From positions 22,669-86,668 of the forward strand of contig CANQQJ010000011.1 in assembly GCA_947625905.1 (NCBI GenBank): DNA of 64,000 nt. The letters are read 5' to 3'. Positions 36,601-46,236 of the stretch are shown piece after piece. Within the stretch, counting starts at the first letter, position 1. Every line of letters starts with the position of its first letter. The notes beneath the pieces were generated by a model that was not told where the DNA came from, did not search any database, and saw only the letters and a list, made by a program, of their open reading frames with translations. The stretch comes from an uncultured Clostridia bacterium (GTDB lineage: Bacteria > Bacillota > Clostridia > Monoglobales > Monoglobaceae). A program made the translations under genes and the position numbers.

Positions 36601-39600
36601 ATACTGGATGATTTTTTGACCGTATCGGTGCATATCAACCTAAACGGACACCACATAAAACAGGTCCTGTTCAGCGTGGACAAGCTCAGAAGCTCCGACA
36701 TCGAGTACGCGGTGGACGCCAAGGTGGGACAAACGGTCTTTGAGTGTGATTTCGACGGGAAAAACATGCAGGAGGTGTTTGAGTCCGGAGACAGATTATA
36801 CATCACCCTGGTCGACGAGCAGCAGCGTGAGATCGGGTTCCGCGTCACAGGCGAAAACGGAAAACCCTTAAACGACGCTGACGGCGATCCGATCTATGAG
36901 AGCCGCAAAGAGGATATAAAATATTCCAAGGTATACAGCGGTCTGAGCTTCTACTCCCCCATGACAGCCGCGGCGCCTCAGTCGTTTGACATACCAAACA
37001 GCGGCATAAACCTTGACCTGCCGCTTGTGGGCAATGTTATGGGCAGCGGCACGTCGGGCGTTATGACTTTTAACAGGCAGAAGTGGGACGAGTCGGTCGG
37101 CATTGACGGATACTCGCTGATATTTGACATAAACGCGGCTATCACTCCCGACCCGGACAAGCCGACCGGAATAGACGCTTTTAACGAGATAAAGCGAATG
37201 AAAAACGACGCGAACAACATAGCGAATGATCCGTCCAACATAAACAATAACATACAAAACAACGGCTGGTTCGGAAGAACGTTCGGCTCGACGCAAAAGG
37301 CCAAGGATATGGCATATAAAAAATCTCTTGCCGACACGTTCGGAAAAAACGAGATCAATGTTAACGTCGTGGTCATGATGAAATTCGATTTCGCGTACAG
37401 CGAGCAAAGCGGCACATATATACTTATCGGCGCCCAGCTGGCGTTCGGCGGAACGTTCAACATCTCGCACACGTTCTATACCGTGCTCTACGGCGTGCCC
37501 CTCTACCTTAAACTCACGGGCGACATAACAATACAGCTTCAGGCGAATGTGGCCGAAAATAAAAATGTTACAGCGGGGAATTTCTCGCAGTACGATGATC
37601 TGGCAAATGCGCTGCCACCCACTGATGTCGGATTCTTCCTGCTGCTGGGCGGAAGACTGGACGCGGGCGTGGGAGTCTGCGGCGTGCTCGGGGTAAGAGG
37701 CGTCCTGAAGCTTGATATAACGATATATATATCGCTTCTGCACGTATCGAGCGACAGCGGAATCATGGCGTCGCTGAGCGGAGGCGTCGGCGTTGACCTG
37801 CTGCTGTTCAGCTTTGACTACGTTCCGAGGATCGGAACTCTCGGCGCGGGCAGATATAAGGAATATACCGGTTGGGGCGACGGCGCAAACGCGGCCGCTG
37901 ACGATCAAGGAACACCGGGAATTTTAAGGCGCCTCGGCACAGGCGGCGGCGGAAAGGTCGGAGAATACGCCGAGCAGGTGCACGCGGCCCAAACGACCGA
38001 CTATACAATAATTCTCCCGAACGCTCCGGAGCGGACCAGACCGCAGATACTCACGCTGAAGGACGGCCGAAAATTCATGGTATATATCGGCAGCGACAAC
38101 GCGCGGAGCGAGGGAAACAGAGAGTGCCTTTACTACTGCGTAAGCAATGGGGACGGAACGTGGTCCGACGCGGTACCGGTCGAGGACGACGGAACGGCCG
38201 ACTCAACGCCCGATATCGCGCTCTGCGGCGATCGGGTCCTCATCACATGGGCGGACTCCGACACGGTGTTTGACGGAGCCGCGGACGAAAAGACCGTGCT
38301 GTCAAGCTTTGACATAAGCGCCGCGGTATTCGACGGCGAGAAGATCTCGGAGACATTCGGCGTCAACAACGACAAGACGCTTCGAGGCTCGGACTTTATG
38401 GATTACGCGCCGATAATATGCGCCGACGAAAACGGCGGAGACGGAGCGCTGCTTTACTACATCAAAAAAGATCTCGGCACGGCGGAAACCCCCGAGGATA
38501 TGATAGACCCCTCAAGAACGTATCAGACGATCGCGATGGCCGAGTGGGACGGCTCGGAGGTCAAACAGGAGCGCTTCATGGAGCTGAGCGGCGACCCGCT
38601 CGTCATGAACATTGATTCGGAACCCGCGGCCATACCCGTTGACGGTGAGGAGCACAAATTCTCGGTCTGTGCCTTCACACTCGATACCGACGGCGACATT
38701 TCGACCTCCGAGGATATTGACGTGTTTATGCTTCTCAATGACTTAACGGCGGACAAGATCTACGGACCGATAAATCTTTGCAGCGATTATTTGGAGGATC
38801 TTTCGCCCCAGCTTACGAAATTTGATTTCGGCGACGGCGAGGAATTATACCTCACGTGGATATCAAGGCGCGCGGGTTCAAGCGGCGAGGCGGCAAGCTC
38901 CGAGCTTAAAACCGTTAATCTTTCGGGCATAATCAATTCGGCCGAGGGCGAAAACGCCGCCGAAATAATGAGCGATCCCGATTATGAGTTTGACGTCGAA
39001 ACAACGCTTATGGGGCTTGACGAAGACTTTGAAAACTCTTTGATAAATTACAAGCTGCTCAAGGGCGGCGACGGGAACCTCTATATGCTGTGGACCGATA
39101 TGGCGAGTTCCGACGAGAGAGATTTTTCGATCGAGCTTTACGGCGCGGTAAGGTACCAAAGCGATACAGATGAAAACAGCGAAAGCGGCTGGAGCAAGGC
39201 CGTTAAGATAACCGATTTCGCGAACTATATGCCGAATATGGCGATAGACGAGTTCTGCGCGGCCGTCGGCAGCGACGGCGAATTCAGCCTGCTAAGCAAT
39301 ATGTACACTCAGGATATTGACGAAAACGGCGTTCCGATATATTCGGAGAACAATTTGATCGAGTTCAGCATCGACAATTCCGCCAGGGCAAGCGTCGAGC
39401 TCGGAGAGGACGCTCCCGTCGAGTTCTCGGACGGCCTGCCGCTTGGCGGAGAAGAGACCGAAATAAGTTTTGAGATCAAGAACCGAGGACTTTTAAAGCT
39501 AAGCGGCTACAAGGCCGAAGTCAAGATCGGCGGCGAGCCCTTCGGCTCGTTTGAGAGCGAAAGCGTCTTAAATGGCGGCTGCTCCGATACCGTCACGATC

Positions 39601-40797
39601 GGCGGCGTTATGCCGGAGACGATCGACCGCAGCACAATGATCGAGATCACGCTCACAAGCGCCGACGGAAAAACGAGCGACTACAACGCGACCTCCGTTC
39701 CGTTCAGGCCCGATATCCTCTTCGAGACGGACTCGATCGAGCAGACCGACGACGGACTTTTGTGCACGCTTTATATCCTGAACACGGGCAACGCGCCGAG
39801 CGGCGATTTCACGCTGGAACTCAGCCGAGTTCAAAACGGCGAGGGTCTTGTGGGCGCCGTGACCACAGACAGCGTGGAGTCGATCGAGCCCTGGGATCTC
39901 ATTATAAAAGATATCCTGCTCAACCCCGACACGCTGGCTCCGAATGATTTCGGCAGCATGGGCTTGGCCGAGCTCAGCGTGAAGGGACTGCAAGACGGCT
40001 CGGAGATCGGCAGCGATATATTCATGTTCGGCGAGGACGAGTTTGCCGACAGGATAACGATAAACGGCGAGATCAAGCCTTTGTCGGTGCGCGAGGGCGG
40101 CATGCTGTCTCTGGATACCGAAAAGACGCCGAAAAACGAAAGCAACGAGTTCAGCTTTGTATCCGATAATCCCGATATCGCTTACGTGGACGAATACGGA
40201 AGACTGATCGGCGTAAAACAGGGCGAAACCAAACTGACCGTGACCGAAACAAACTCGGGCTCCTCTCAAGTGTTTGACGTTATCGTTACCGAGCCCGACG
40301 GCACGCCCACAGCTCCGCCCGAGGCGTCCAAGCGTCCCTCAAGCGGCGGATACAGCGGAGGCGGCGGAAACTTCTCAACCGAAACCGCCGCGGCAGAGAC
40401 GCACGAGCCGGCCGCCGAGCCGACGGCGGGACCTTTGACAGGTACCGATAGCGGCGCTCTTCCGTTTGTCGACGTCAGCCCCGATGATTGGTTCTATGAC
40501 AGCGTGAAATATATGTACGAAAACGGACTTATGAACGGCACCGAGACTAATCTGTTTGAACCGAACGCTCCGGTGACCCGCGGCATGACCGCAGCTATCC
40601 TGGGCAGAGCCGAAGGCGCGGACCTAAGCGTATTCGCCGACTCGGACGATATCGGCGAATACGCGGTGCCCGCCGTGCGCTGGGCGTGCGGCGCGGGAAT
40701 AATAAACGGAAACGGCGACGGCACCCTGGCGCCTCTCGCGGGCGCGACCAGAGCCGAGACCGCAGCGATATTCGAGCGCTTCCTAAAGAATAATTAA
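33547..40797 (+). CDS. Giant surface protein, main part: Calx-beta-like, Big2-like and CARDB-like regions, C-terminal SLH domains
   Basis: 'SRITFAPGETEKQIEIETFGDREPEADEIFSLLLSSPEGAELG' Calx-beta; 'ISFEIKNRGLLKLSGYKAEVKI' CARDB-like; 'SLDTEKTPKNESNEFSFVSDNPDIAYVDEYGRLIGVKQGETKLTVT' Big2-like; 'FVDVSPDDWFYDSVKYMYENGLMNGTETNLFEPNAPVTRGMTAAIL' SLH. Confidence 0.85.
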   Translation: MTEIIESYGGAEMTADEYTKNSEKLNDSVRENIADYIAVSSLSRITFAPGETEKQIEIETFGDREPEADEIFSLLLSSPEGAELGGQNAATVTIENDDPKETAYVGFDSESAELTDGCVTVKRYGADYDMVSADMLLESGESKTIYFKPCETEVKVPLDTSGSGRQTVALQNFKGCEAGDITSCAVSFGASAEGLTLKEIKDAAALPEPDDGIVEAAKKNPPPPPVYDHTQSFYLDNTKDLHAANPGKDPSDPNNELRLKVYYDPSQFDEAGNLYGRIIDESYAGGAYVGNYYFPQSFETGVFSGANQWKTCRRSEWRKEGYDDSPNGYIFLEWYDWRTWNNGKSTAKLNNIDHEQYGYYAADWLNAPSLNISPDWANGLIMVMDDSALEISRIYKGGKFGRTRTAVTSLATSTNGNGEKEFMPQKVKGSLRVSASDEEKNKTPDPTIKLYGIAAMFRKFRVNVEQPGTMEFKSESGTVKKIPAAARLAEGHALRYFGQDLTVQSTPAGSDGKIYGELIGYKVTLNYLNSDAKKRSAFYYMEDGRKPSEAANAAIGEVSKKDIVYAERKESTANITIDKDFVREIDNRLKGVSGSGADWTTDISLQPLYGYKDITVQIAASSDGTLENHKVGIHEGEYHYGDTLSLAGIPADSGKVFAGVKVEGRATSNLSDEKIIDCTLWSDSGAPVSLTLGDKNCKFFVLTPVFKKKSGNYISFENAANGRVTMLNTLTPEQIRKINEAHSDYNLSEDQLIYICDPAAGGADEAEMLINMITPKPGKIYRIQAVGAETEDGRRYVPTYTNDRNFGASTVSGYTTYITAAAEISDNIVKVNAETPDAERYVHAEGSIVGAEYTIRESAEKVRSAPIEGLRVYGPGVLSEMWVNTKDNGSVKTLYPEEVSDETGGSGRFNISGIYTLDQSYVLYYTNGDIEGTYLVNGENIESLSSGNAPIVFQRTIALDDQSNTVVTENKNGYIETLRNDITTPIFTAGAPYSTNVEYKFASDANNVNYRTSDGGVPILDDFLTVSVHINLNGHHIKQVLFSVDKLRSSDIEYAVDAKVGQTVFECDFDGKNMQEVFESGDRLYITLVDEQQREIGFRVTGENGKPLNDADGDPIYESRKEDIKYSKVYSGLSFYSPMTAAAPQSFDIPNSGINLDLPLVGNVMGSGTSGVMTFNRQKWDESVGIDGYSLIFDINAAITPDPDKPTGIDAFNEIKRMKNDANNIANDPSNINNNIQNNGWFGRTFGSTQKAKDMAYKKSLADTFGKNEINVNVVVMMKFDFAYSEQSGTYILIGAQLAFGGTFNISHTFYTVLYGVPLYLKLTGDITIQLQANVAENKNVTAGNFSQYDDLANALPPTDVGFFLLLGGRLDAGVGVCGVLGVRGVLKLDITIYISLLHVSSDSGIMASLSGGVGVDLLLFSFDYVPRIGTLGAGRYKEYTGWGDGANAAADDQGTPGILRRLGTGGGGKVGEYAEQVHAAQTTDYTIILPNAPERTRPQILTLKDGRKFMVYIGSDNARSEGNRECLYYCVSNGDGTWSDAVPVEDDGTADSTPDIALCGDRVLITWADSDTVFDGAADEKTVLSSFDISAAVFDGEKISETFGVNNDKTLRGSDFMDYAPIICADENGGDGALLYYIKKDLGTAETPEDMIDPSRTYQTIAMAEWDGSEVKQERFMELSGDPLVMNIDSEPAAIPVDGEEHKFSVCAFTLDTDGDISTSEDIDVFMLLNDLTADKIYGPINLCSDYLEDLSPQLTKFDFGDGEELYLTWISRRAGSSGEAASSELKTVNLSGIINSAEGENAAEIMSDPDYEFDVETTLMGLDEDFENSLINYKLLKGGDGNLYMLWTDMASSDERDFSIELYGAVRYQSDTDENSESGWSKAVKITDFANYMPNMAIDEFCAAVGSDGEFSLLSNMYTQDIDENGVPIYSENNLIEFSIDNSARASVELGEDAPVEFSDGLPLGGEETEISFEIKNRGLLKLSGYKAEVKIGGEPFGSFESESVLNGGCSDTVTIGGVMPETIDRSTMIEITLTSADGKTSDYNATSVPFRPDILFETDSIEQTDDGLLCTLYILNTGNAPSGDFTLELSRVQNGEGLVGAVTTDSVESIEPWDLIIKDILLNPDTLAPNDFGSMGLAELSVKGLQDGSEIGSDIFMFGEDEFADRITINGEIKPLSVREGGMLSLDTEKTPKNESNEFSFVSDNPDIAYVDEYGRLIGVKQGETKLTVTETNSGSSQVFDVIVTEPDGTPTAPPEASKRPSSGGYSGGGGNFSTETAAAETHEPAAEPTAGPLTGTDSGALPFVDVSPDDWFYDSVKYMYENGLMNGTETNLFEPNAPVTRGMTAAILGRAEGADLSVFADSDDIGEYAVPAVRWACGAGIINGNGDGTLAPLAGATRAETAAIFERFLKNN

Positions 40798-40897
40798 AAC
40801 ATCAGCGGCGGCAGCCTCAAAAGGCTGCCGCCGCTGTTTAATTCTGTTTCATTCATAATTAATAATATATCAATTATATAACAAATTAAAAAAACTC

Positions 40898-40926
40898 TTG
40901 AAAAAAGTTTGTGTTTATATTATAAT
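40898..40926 (+). promoter_or_regulatory. Promoter upstream of glyS
   Basis: TTGAAA, 17-bp spacer, TATAAT. Confidence 0.65.
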
Positions 40927-41028
40927 TTATAATGATTGGTATTTTGGAGATTTATCGGGCCTTAGCGCCGCTTTGGCCCGAAAAATAGAAAAGAAAGGTT
41001 GATAAAATTGCAGAACCAAGAAAAAACT

Positions 41029-42390
41029 ATGGAAAAGATCGTCGCGCTTTGCAAGGGCAGAGGATTTGTGTACCCCGGCTCGGATATATACGGAGGCCTG
41101 GCGAACTCCTGGGACTACGGTCCTTTGGGCGTTGAGTTCAAGAACAACGTAAAAGACGCGTGGAGAAAGAAGTTCGTTCAGGAGAGCCCCTACAACGTGG
41201 GTCTTGACGCGGCTATCCTCATGAACCCCAAGGTATGGGTGGCGTCCGGCCACGTGGGCGGATTTTCGGACCCGCTTATGGACTGCAAGGAATGTAAGGC
41301 GCGCTTCCGCGCGGACAAGCTGATCGAGGACTTTTCGGGCGAGAACGCCGACGGCTGGACCGACGAGCAGATGATCGGCTACATCAAGGAGCATAACATT
41401 CCCTGCCCCGAATGCGGCAAGCATAACTTCACCGATATAAGAAAATTTAACCTGATGTTCAAGACGTTCCAGGGCGTCACCGAGGACAGCTCAAGCGAGA
41501 TATACCTGCGTCCCGAGACCGCTCAGGGAATATTTGTGAACTTCAAGGCGGTACAGAGAACATCGAGAAAAAAGATACCCTTCGGCATAGCCCAGGTGGG
41601 CAAGTCGTTCAGAAACGAGATCACGCCCGGAAACTTTATATTCAGGATCAGAGAATTCGAGCAGATGGAGCTTGAGTTCTTCTGCAAGCCCGGCACCGAC
41701 CTTGAGTGGTTCAAATACTGGAAGGACTATTGCGAGAACTTCCTGCTGTCGCTGGGCATCAAGAAAGAAAACATCCGTCTGCGCGACCACAGTCCCGAGG
41801 AGCTGTCGCACTATTCAAACGCCACCACCGACATCGAGTATCTGTTCCCGTTCGGCTGGGGCGAACTGTGGGGCATCGCCGACAGAACCGACTTTGACTT
41901 AAAACAGCACAGCGAGTACAGCGGCGAGAAAATGGAGTACACCGACCCCGAGACGGGCGAGAAATACATCCCTTACTGCATCGAGCCCTCGCTGGGCGCG
42001 GACCGCGTGGCGCTGGCGTTTTTGGTCGAGGCGTACGACGAGGAAGTCGTTGACCCCGAGAAGAACGACACCCGAGTTGTTATGCACTTCCACCCGGCCA
42101 TAGCCCCGATAAAAGCGGCGGTCCTTCCTCTTTCGAAAAAGCTTTCCGACGAGGCAAGAGCGGTATACGCCGACCTGTGCAAGGACTTCATGTGCGAATA
42201 CGACGAGGCCGGCTCGATCGGCAAGAGGTACCGCAGACAGGACGAGATAGGAACCCCGTTCTGCGTGACATACGATTTCGACTCCCGCGACGACGGCTGC
42301 GTGACGGTCCGCCACCGCGACACCATGGAGCAGGAAAGAATAAAAATAGAGGACCTCAAGGAATACATCGCCGAGAGGATAAAATTTTAG
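41029..42390 (+). CDS. glyS: Glycyl-tRNA synthetase (single-chain, class II type)
   Basis: '[48 protein letters not shown]', '[18 protein letters not shown]', '[15 protein letters not shown]'. An alternative TTG start at 40999 is possible. Confidence 0.95.
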   Translation: MEKIVALCKGRGFVYPGSDIYGGLANSWDYGPLGVEFKNNVKDAWRKKFVQESPYNVGLDAAILMNPKVWVASGHVGGFSDPLMDCKECKARFRADKLIEDFSGENADGWTDEQMIGYIKEHNIPCPECGKHNFTDIRKFNLMFKTFQGVTEDSSSEIYLRPETAQGIFVNFKAVQRTSRKKIPFGIAQVGKSFRNEITPGNFIFRIREFEQMELEFFCKPGTDLEWFKYWKDYCENFLLSLGIKKENIRLRDHSPEELSHYSNATTDIEYLFPFGWGELWGIADRTDFDLKQHSEYSGEKMEYTDPETGEKYIPYCIEPSLGADRVALAFLVEAYDEEVVDPEKNDTRVVMHFHPAIAPIKAAVLPLSKKLSDEARAVYADLCKDFMCEYDEAGSIGKRYRRQDEIGTPFCVTYDFDSRDDGCVTVRHRDTMEQERIKIEDLKEYIAERIKF

Positions 42391-42411
42391 GCGAATTTTT
42401 CCGCACGTGTT

Positions 42412-42745
42412 TGCCTCCTCCCGGGAGGAGGTGGATTTTCGCCATCGGCGAAAATACGGAGGCGGGAACATAGGGATTAGTAATTAGCGAATAGCAATTA
42501 GGATCCCCCCTCAGTCGGGCTTTGCCCGACAGCTCCCCCAAGGGGGCGCCTGACACCTCATCAGTCTGCTTCGCAGACAGCTTCCCCTCAATGGGAAGCC
42601 TGCCGGATGTGGGCATCCGTCCCCTACGAATCGGATAATTAAATACCGTGTAGTATTTAAACAAAACGTTCGCGGGATGATATTTGCGTTTTTGGCTTAT
42701 TATTCCCGCGTATTCGCTATTCGCTAATCTCTAATCACTATGTTT
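42412..42745. repeat. Composite intergenic repeat island: module A, module B, two module-C copies, then an inverted module B
   Basis: A: 'ttgcctcctcccgggaggaggtggattttcgccatcggcgaaaatacggag'. B: 'gggaacatagggattagtaattagcgaatagcaattagga'. C: 'cccctcagtcgggctttgcccgacagctcccccaagggggcgcc' and 'cacctcatcagtctgcttcgcagacagcttcccctcaatgggaagcc'. Inverted B: 'tattcgctattcgctaatctctaatcactatgtt'. Confidence 0.85.
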
Positions 42746-42758
42746 AGGAGTTAATGTT

Positions 42759-44159
42759 ATGTTTGAAAAAACGCTGCTTGACGAGCTGATCAAATGTTCA
42801 AAAAAAGACGCGGTTCGCGCCCATATGCCCGGCCACAACGGCGGAGAGGGCCTTGACCTCAAGTTTAAGCATAACGCCTTCCGCATTGATCTGACCGAGT
42901 TCGACGGCACCGACAATTTGCAGGAGCCGCGGGACATACTAAAAAAGAGCATGGAGCGCGCCGCCAAAGCCTTCGGCGCCAAACAGACCTTCTTTTTGGT
43001 TAACGGCTCGACCGTCGGCATCCAGGCCGCGCTGCTCGCGTCTGTTCCGCGGGGCGGCAAGCTGATAATCGACCGCTGCTGCCACAAATCGGTGATAGGC
43101 GCGGTCGTTCAGGCGGGGATCACGCCCGTGTTTATCGAGCCCGAATTTTCAGTCAAAACCGGTATCTACGGCGCGGTGCAGCCCGTGGCCGTTATGGACG
43201 CCATGCACGACAATCCCGACGCGGCGGGTATTGTTATAACCTCGCCCAATTACTACGGCGTTTGCGCCGATATCGAAAAGCTGGCGCGGCACGCCCACAG
43301 CGCGGGAATGTTCCTGATGGTCGACGAGGCTCACGGCGCGCACTTCGCGTTCAGCGACAGCCTGCCCAAAACCGCTCTGTCTCAGGGCGCCGACACAGTC
43401 GTGCAGAGCGCTCACAAAATGCTGCCCGCCCTCGGGCAGACGGCGCTACTGCATTTGGGAGACAGCAAGCTGATATCGGCGGCGCGGCTCCAAAAATGCG
43501 TGAACATGCTGCAAACGTCAAGCCCGTCTTATATGCTGCTGGCGTCTCTCGACTCTGCGATCGGCTATATGAAGAACGCCGGAACCAAACATCTGAATAA
43601 ACTGATCGAAAAAATAACCGAGATCAAATCCAAGATAGGCGTGCTCGACAACGTCTCGTGCATTGTTAAAAGCAGCCTTGAAAACGACTATGACATAATG
43701 AAAACGGTGATCGACTTTTCAAGCTTAGGCATCACCGGATACGGCGCGGCGGAGCTCTTAAAGCGCGACTACGGCATATATCCCGAGATGGCCGACGAGA
43801 GGAACGTGCTGCTGTATTTCACCGCGGGAACCACGCTCAAGGACCTTGAAAAGATCGACAGAGCGGTGACCGACATTTCAAAGACCGAATTTAGGCCCCA
43901 GCCGCTCAAGACCGTTCCTCCTCTGCCGCCGATCCGGATGGCGGCGTCCCCGACACAAGCGTTTTTTTCGGAGACGGAAACGATCGACCCCGACACGGCG
44001 ATCGGCAGGACGTGCGGCGGGATAGTGAACTGCTGTCCGCCCTGCGTGCCGATAGCGGTCCCCGGCCAGCTGATAACCGCGAGAGTGGTCGAGTATATAA
44101 ACACCTATACCGACATTGACGGTATCGAGGTCGTGAAAGACGGGGTGAGCGGCAGTTGA
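42759..44159 (+). CDS. Orn/Lys/Arg decarboxylase family protein (YaaO-like)
   Basis: 'HMPGHNGG', 'FFLVNGSTVGIQAALLA', PLP-Lys motif 'DTVVQSAHKMLPALGQTALLHLG'; upstream of holB-ricT. Confidence 0.9.
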   Translation: MFEKTLLDELIKCSKKDAVRAHMPGHNGGEGLDLKFKHNAFRIDLTEFDGTDNLQEPRDILKKSMERAAKAFGAKQTFFLVNGSTVGIQAALLASVPRGGKLIIDRCCHKSVIGAVVQAGITPVFIEPEFSVKTGIYGAVQPVAVMDAMHDNPDAAGIVITSPNYYGVCADIEKLARHAHSAGMFLMVDEAHGAHFAFSDSLPKTALSQGADTVVQSAHKMLPALGQTALLHLGDSKLISAARLQKCVNMLQTSSPSYMLLASLDSAIGYMKNAGTKHLNKLIEKITEIKSKIGVLDNVSCIVKSSLENDYDIMKTVIDFSSLGITGYGAAELLKRDYGIYPEMADERNVLLYFTAGTTLKDLEKIDRAVTDISKTEFRPQPLKTVPPLPPIRMAASPTQAFFSETETIDPDTAIGRTCGGIVNCCPPCVPIAVPGQLITARVVEYINTYTDIDGIEVVKDGVSGS

Positions 44160-45139
44160 GCGCGCCGTTTGAAGCCCTGGTCGGCCATGAAAACGTGAAA
44201 AATATCCTCGAGTCGGCGCTCGGCACCGGCAGGATCGGGCACGCCTATATTTTCTGCGGTCCGCGCGGAGTCGGAAGGCATACCGCGGCAAAGTGCTTCG
44301 CGAGGGCGGCGGTGGGCGCGGCAAAAGACAGCGACCCCGACATAATAACCGTTTCAAACGATTGGAGCGGAGCGGTGTCAAAAACCGACACGATACTCGC
44401 CGAAACGGTGAACGAGATGCGCAAGGATATTTATATAAAGCCCTACGGCGGAGGACGGAAGTTCTACATCGTGCCCAAGGGAGACACCATGAACGCCGCG
44501 TCGCAGAACAAGCTGCTCAAGGTGTTTGAGGAACCGCCCGACTACTGCACGATAATTTTGATCGCGGAGAATCTGAACCGATTTTTGCCGACGATCCTGT
44601 CGAGGGCGACGGTCATCAGGTTTATGCCGCTGCCTATCGGGACCGCGGCGGAGTATCTGACAACGCGCTTCGGCATAAGCGCCGACGAGGCGGAGGCGAA
44701 AGCCGCGATCAGCGGCGGCAGGATAGGCGCCGCGCTTGAGCTGATCGACGACCCCGAACCCGAAAGACTGCGCAGGGGGCTTATGGACGGCCTTTTGAGC
44801 ATGACCGAGAACAACAACAAAAACATGATATTGTTCTCAAATTTTTTGAAAACCGAGAAAAACGGAGCCGATTTTATTTTTTCGACGCTTAAAAGTCTGC
44901 TTGACGATCTGGTGCGGATAAAATTGGGCCTTAAAAATACAGTCAACAAAGATATGGAAAAAGAGCTCGCCAAGCTTTCGAAGTCGGTAACCGAGCGGGG
45001 CGCCGCGCGGATGCTTGACGCGGCGGTAAAATACGAGCGGATCAATAAAACAAGCACAAACTTCCGCATGACCATGTTCTGCATGGCGTGCGAGTTATGG
45101 GAGGATATACATGGTAGAAATTATAGGAGTAAGATTTAA
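44156..45139 (+). CDS. holB: DNA polymerase III delta' subunit
   Basis: 'LVGHENVKNILESALGTGRIGHAYIFCGPRGVGRHTAAKCFARA', 'QNKLLKVFEEPPDYCTIILIAENLNRFLPTILSRATVIRF'; TTG start overlaps the upstream TGA. Confidence 0.9.
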   Translation: MSAPFEALVGHENVKNILESALGTGRIGHAYIFCGPRGVGRHTAAKCFARAAVGAAKDSDPDIITVSNDWSGAVSKTDTILAETVNEMRKDIYIKPYGGGRKFYIVPKGDTMNAASQNKLLKVFEEPPDYCTIILIAENLNRFLPTILSRATVIRFMPLPIGTAAEYLTTRFGISADEAEAKAAISGGRIGAALELIDDPEPERLRRGLMDGLLSMTENNNKNMILFSNFLKTEKNGADFIFSTLKSLLDDLVRIKLGLKNTVNKDMEKELAKLSKSVTERGAARMLDAAVKYERINKTSTNFRMTMFCMACELWEDIHGRNYRSKI

Positions 45140-46235
45140 CAGCTCGGGAAAGGCGTATTATTTCGACCCCTGCGGCATGAAGCTGTCGATCGGAACGATG
45201 GTCGTTGTGGAGACGGCGCGCGGAGTCGAGATGGGCAAAGTGTCGATACCCAACCGCGAGGTGCCCGATAAGGACATAAAAGCGCCGCTTAAAAAATTGC
45301 TGCGCGTCGCGAATGACGCGGACAAGCAGCAGGCGGAAGAAAACAAGATCAAAGAAAAAGAGGCGCGCGTGATCGCGGTTGATCTGATACGGCGCCACGG
45401 GCTCGACATGAAACTGATCGACGTTGAATACACCTTTGACCGCAGCAAGATCTTGTTTTATTTCACGGCGGACGGCCGCGTTGACTTCCGCGAGCTTGTC
45501 AAGTCGCTTGCGGGGGTCTTCAGGACCAGGATCGAGCTGCGCCAGATAGGCGTGCGCGACGAGGCGCGCCAGATCGGCAGTATCGGCATCTGCGGCAGAT
45601 TTCTGTGCTGCAGCACTTTTCTGGATGATTTCCGTCCCGTGTCGATCAAAATGGCCAAGGAGCAGGGCCTGTCGCTCAACCCGACAAAGATCTCGGGCGT
45701 ATGCGGCAGACTGATGTGCTGCCTCCAGTATGAGCAGGCGGCGTATGACGACGCTCTTAAGACCATGCCCCACAAGGGCGTGGCCGTCGAAACGCCCGAA
45801 GGCAGAGGCACAGTGGCCGACACCAACACCTTAAAGCAGCTGGTCTACGTCAAGATGGACGGCGAGGAAGGCCACAAATACGAGATATACAAACCCGGCG
45901 AATTTAATATCGTCGGAAAGGAGCCCACGGTCTCGCTGGACGAGGTAAGGGAAAAACGCGCGAGAGAGGCCAAAGAAAAAGAGGCCGAAAACATGATACC
46001 CTACTCGGTTTCGGCGATCGCCGAGGAACCCGAGGAGCCCGAAAAGCCCCAAGAACCCGAGGAGAAAAAGCCCGCAAGGAACCGCCGCAGACGCGGAGGA
46101 AAGCGGAACGCGGCTCAGCCGAAGGAACGGGAACAGACCGAGGAGACAAACTCCGCCGCGGCCCCGAAGCGAAACAGACGGAATCGCGGCGGCAATAAAA
46201 AGAAGCCCGCCAAAGGCGGATACACAAACCAGTAA
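45111..46235 (+). CDS. ricT: PSP1/RicT (YaaT) family protein with basic Arg/Lys-rich C-terminal tail
   Basis: 'IIGVRFNSSGKAYYFDPCGMKLSIGTMVVVETARGVEMGKV', 'CGRFLCCSTFLDDFRPVSIKMAKEQGLSLNPTKISGVCGRLMCCLQYE'; tail 'RNRRRRGGKRN...PKRNRRNRGGNKKK'. Confidence 0.9.
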   Translation: MVEIIGVRFNSSGKAYYFDPCGMKLSIGTMVVVETARGVEMGKVSIPNREVPDKDIKAPLKKLLRVANDADKQQAEENKIKEKEARVIAVDLIRRHGLDMKLIDVEYTFDRSKILFYFTADGRVDFRELVKSLAGVFRTRIELRQIGVRDEARQIGSIGICGRFLCCSTFLDDFRPVSIKMAKEQGLSLNPTKISGVCGRLMCCLQYEQAAYDDALKTMPHKGVAVETPEGRGTVADTNTLKQLVYVKMDGEEGHKYEIYKPGEFNIVGKEPTVSLDEVREKRAREAKEKEAENMIPYSVSAIAEEPEEPEKPQEPEEKKPARNRRRRGGKRNAAQPKEREQTEETNSAAAPKRNRRNRGGNKKKPAKGGYTNQ

Positions 46236-46236
46236 T

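Noticed and set aside
40932-41028. T-box or glycine riboswitch upstream of glyS
   Set aside because: Leader is only ~95 nt and lacks the T-box bulge sequence and tandem glycine aptamer features.
44230-44300. HolB degenerate Walker A (GPRGVGRHT) as a novel inactive clamp loader
   Set aside because: Delta' subunits are commonly ATPase-inactive, so the deviation is not surprising.
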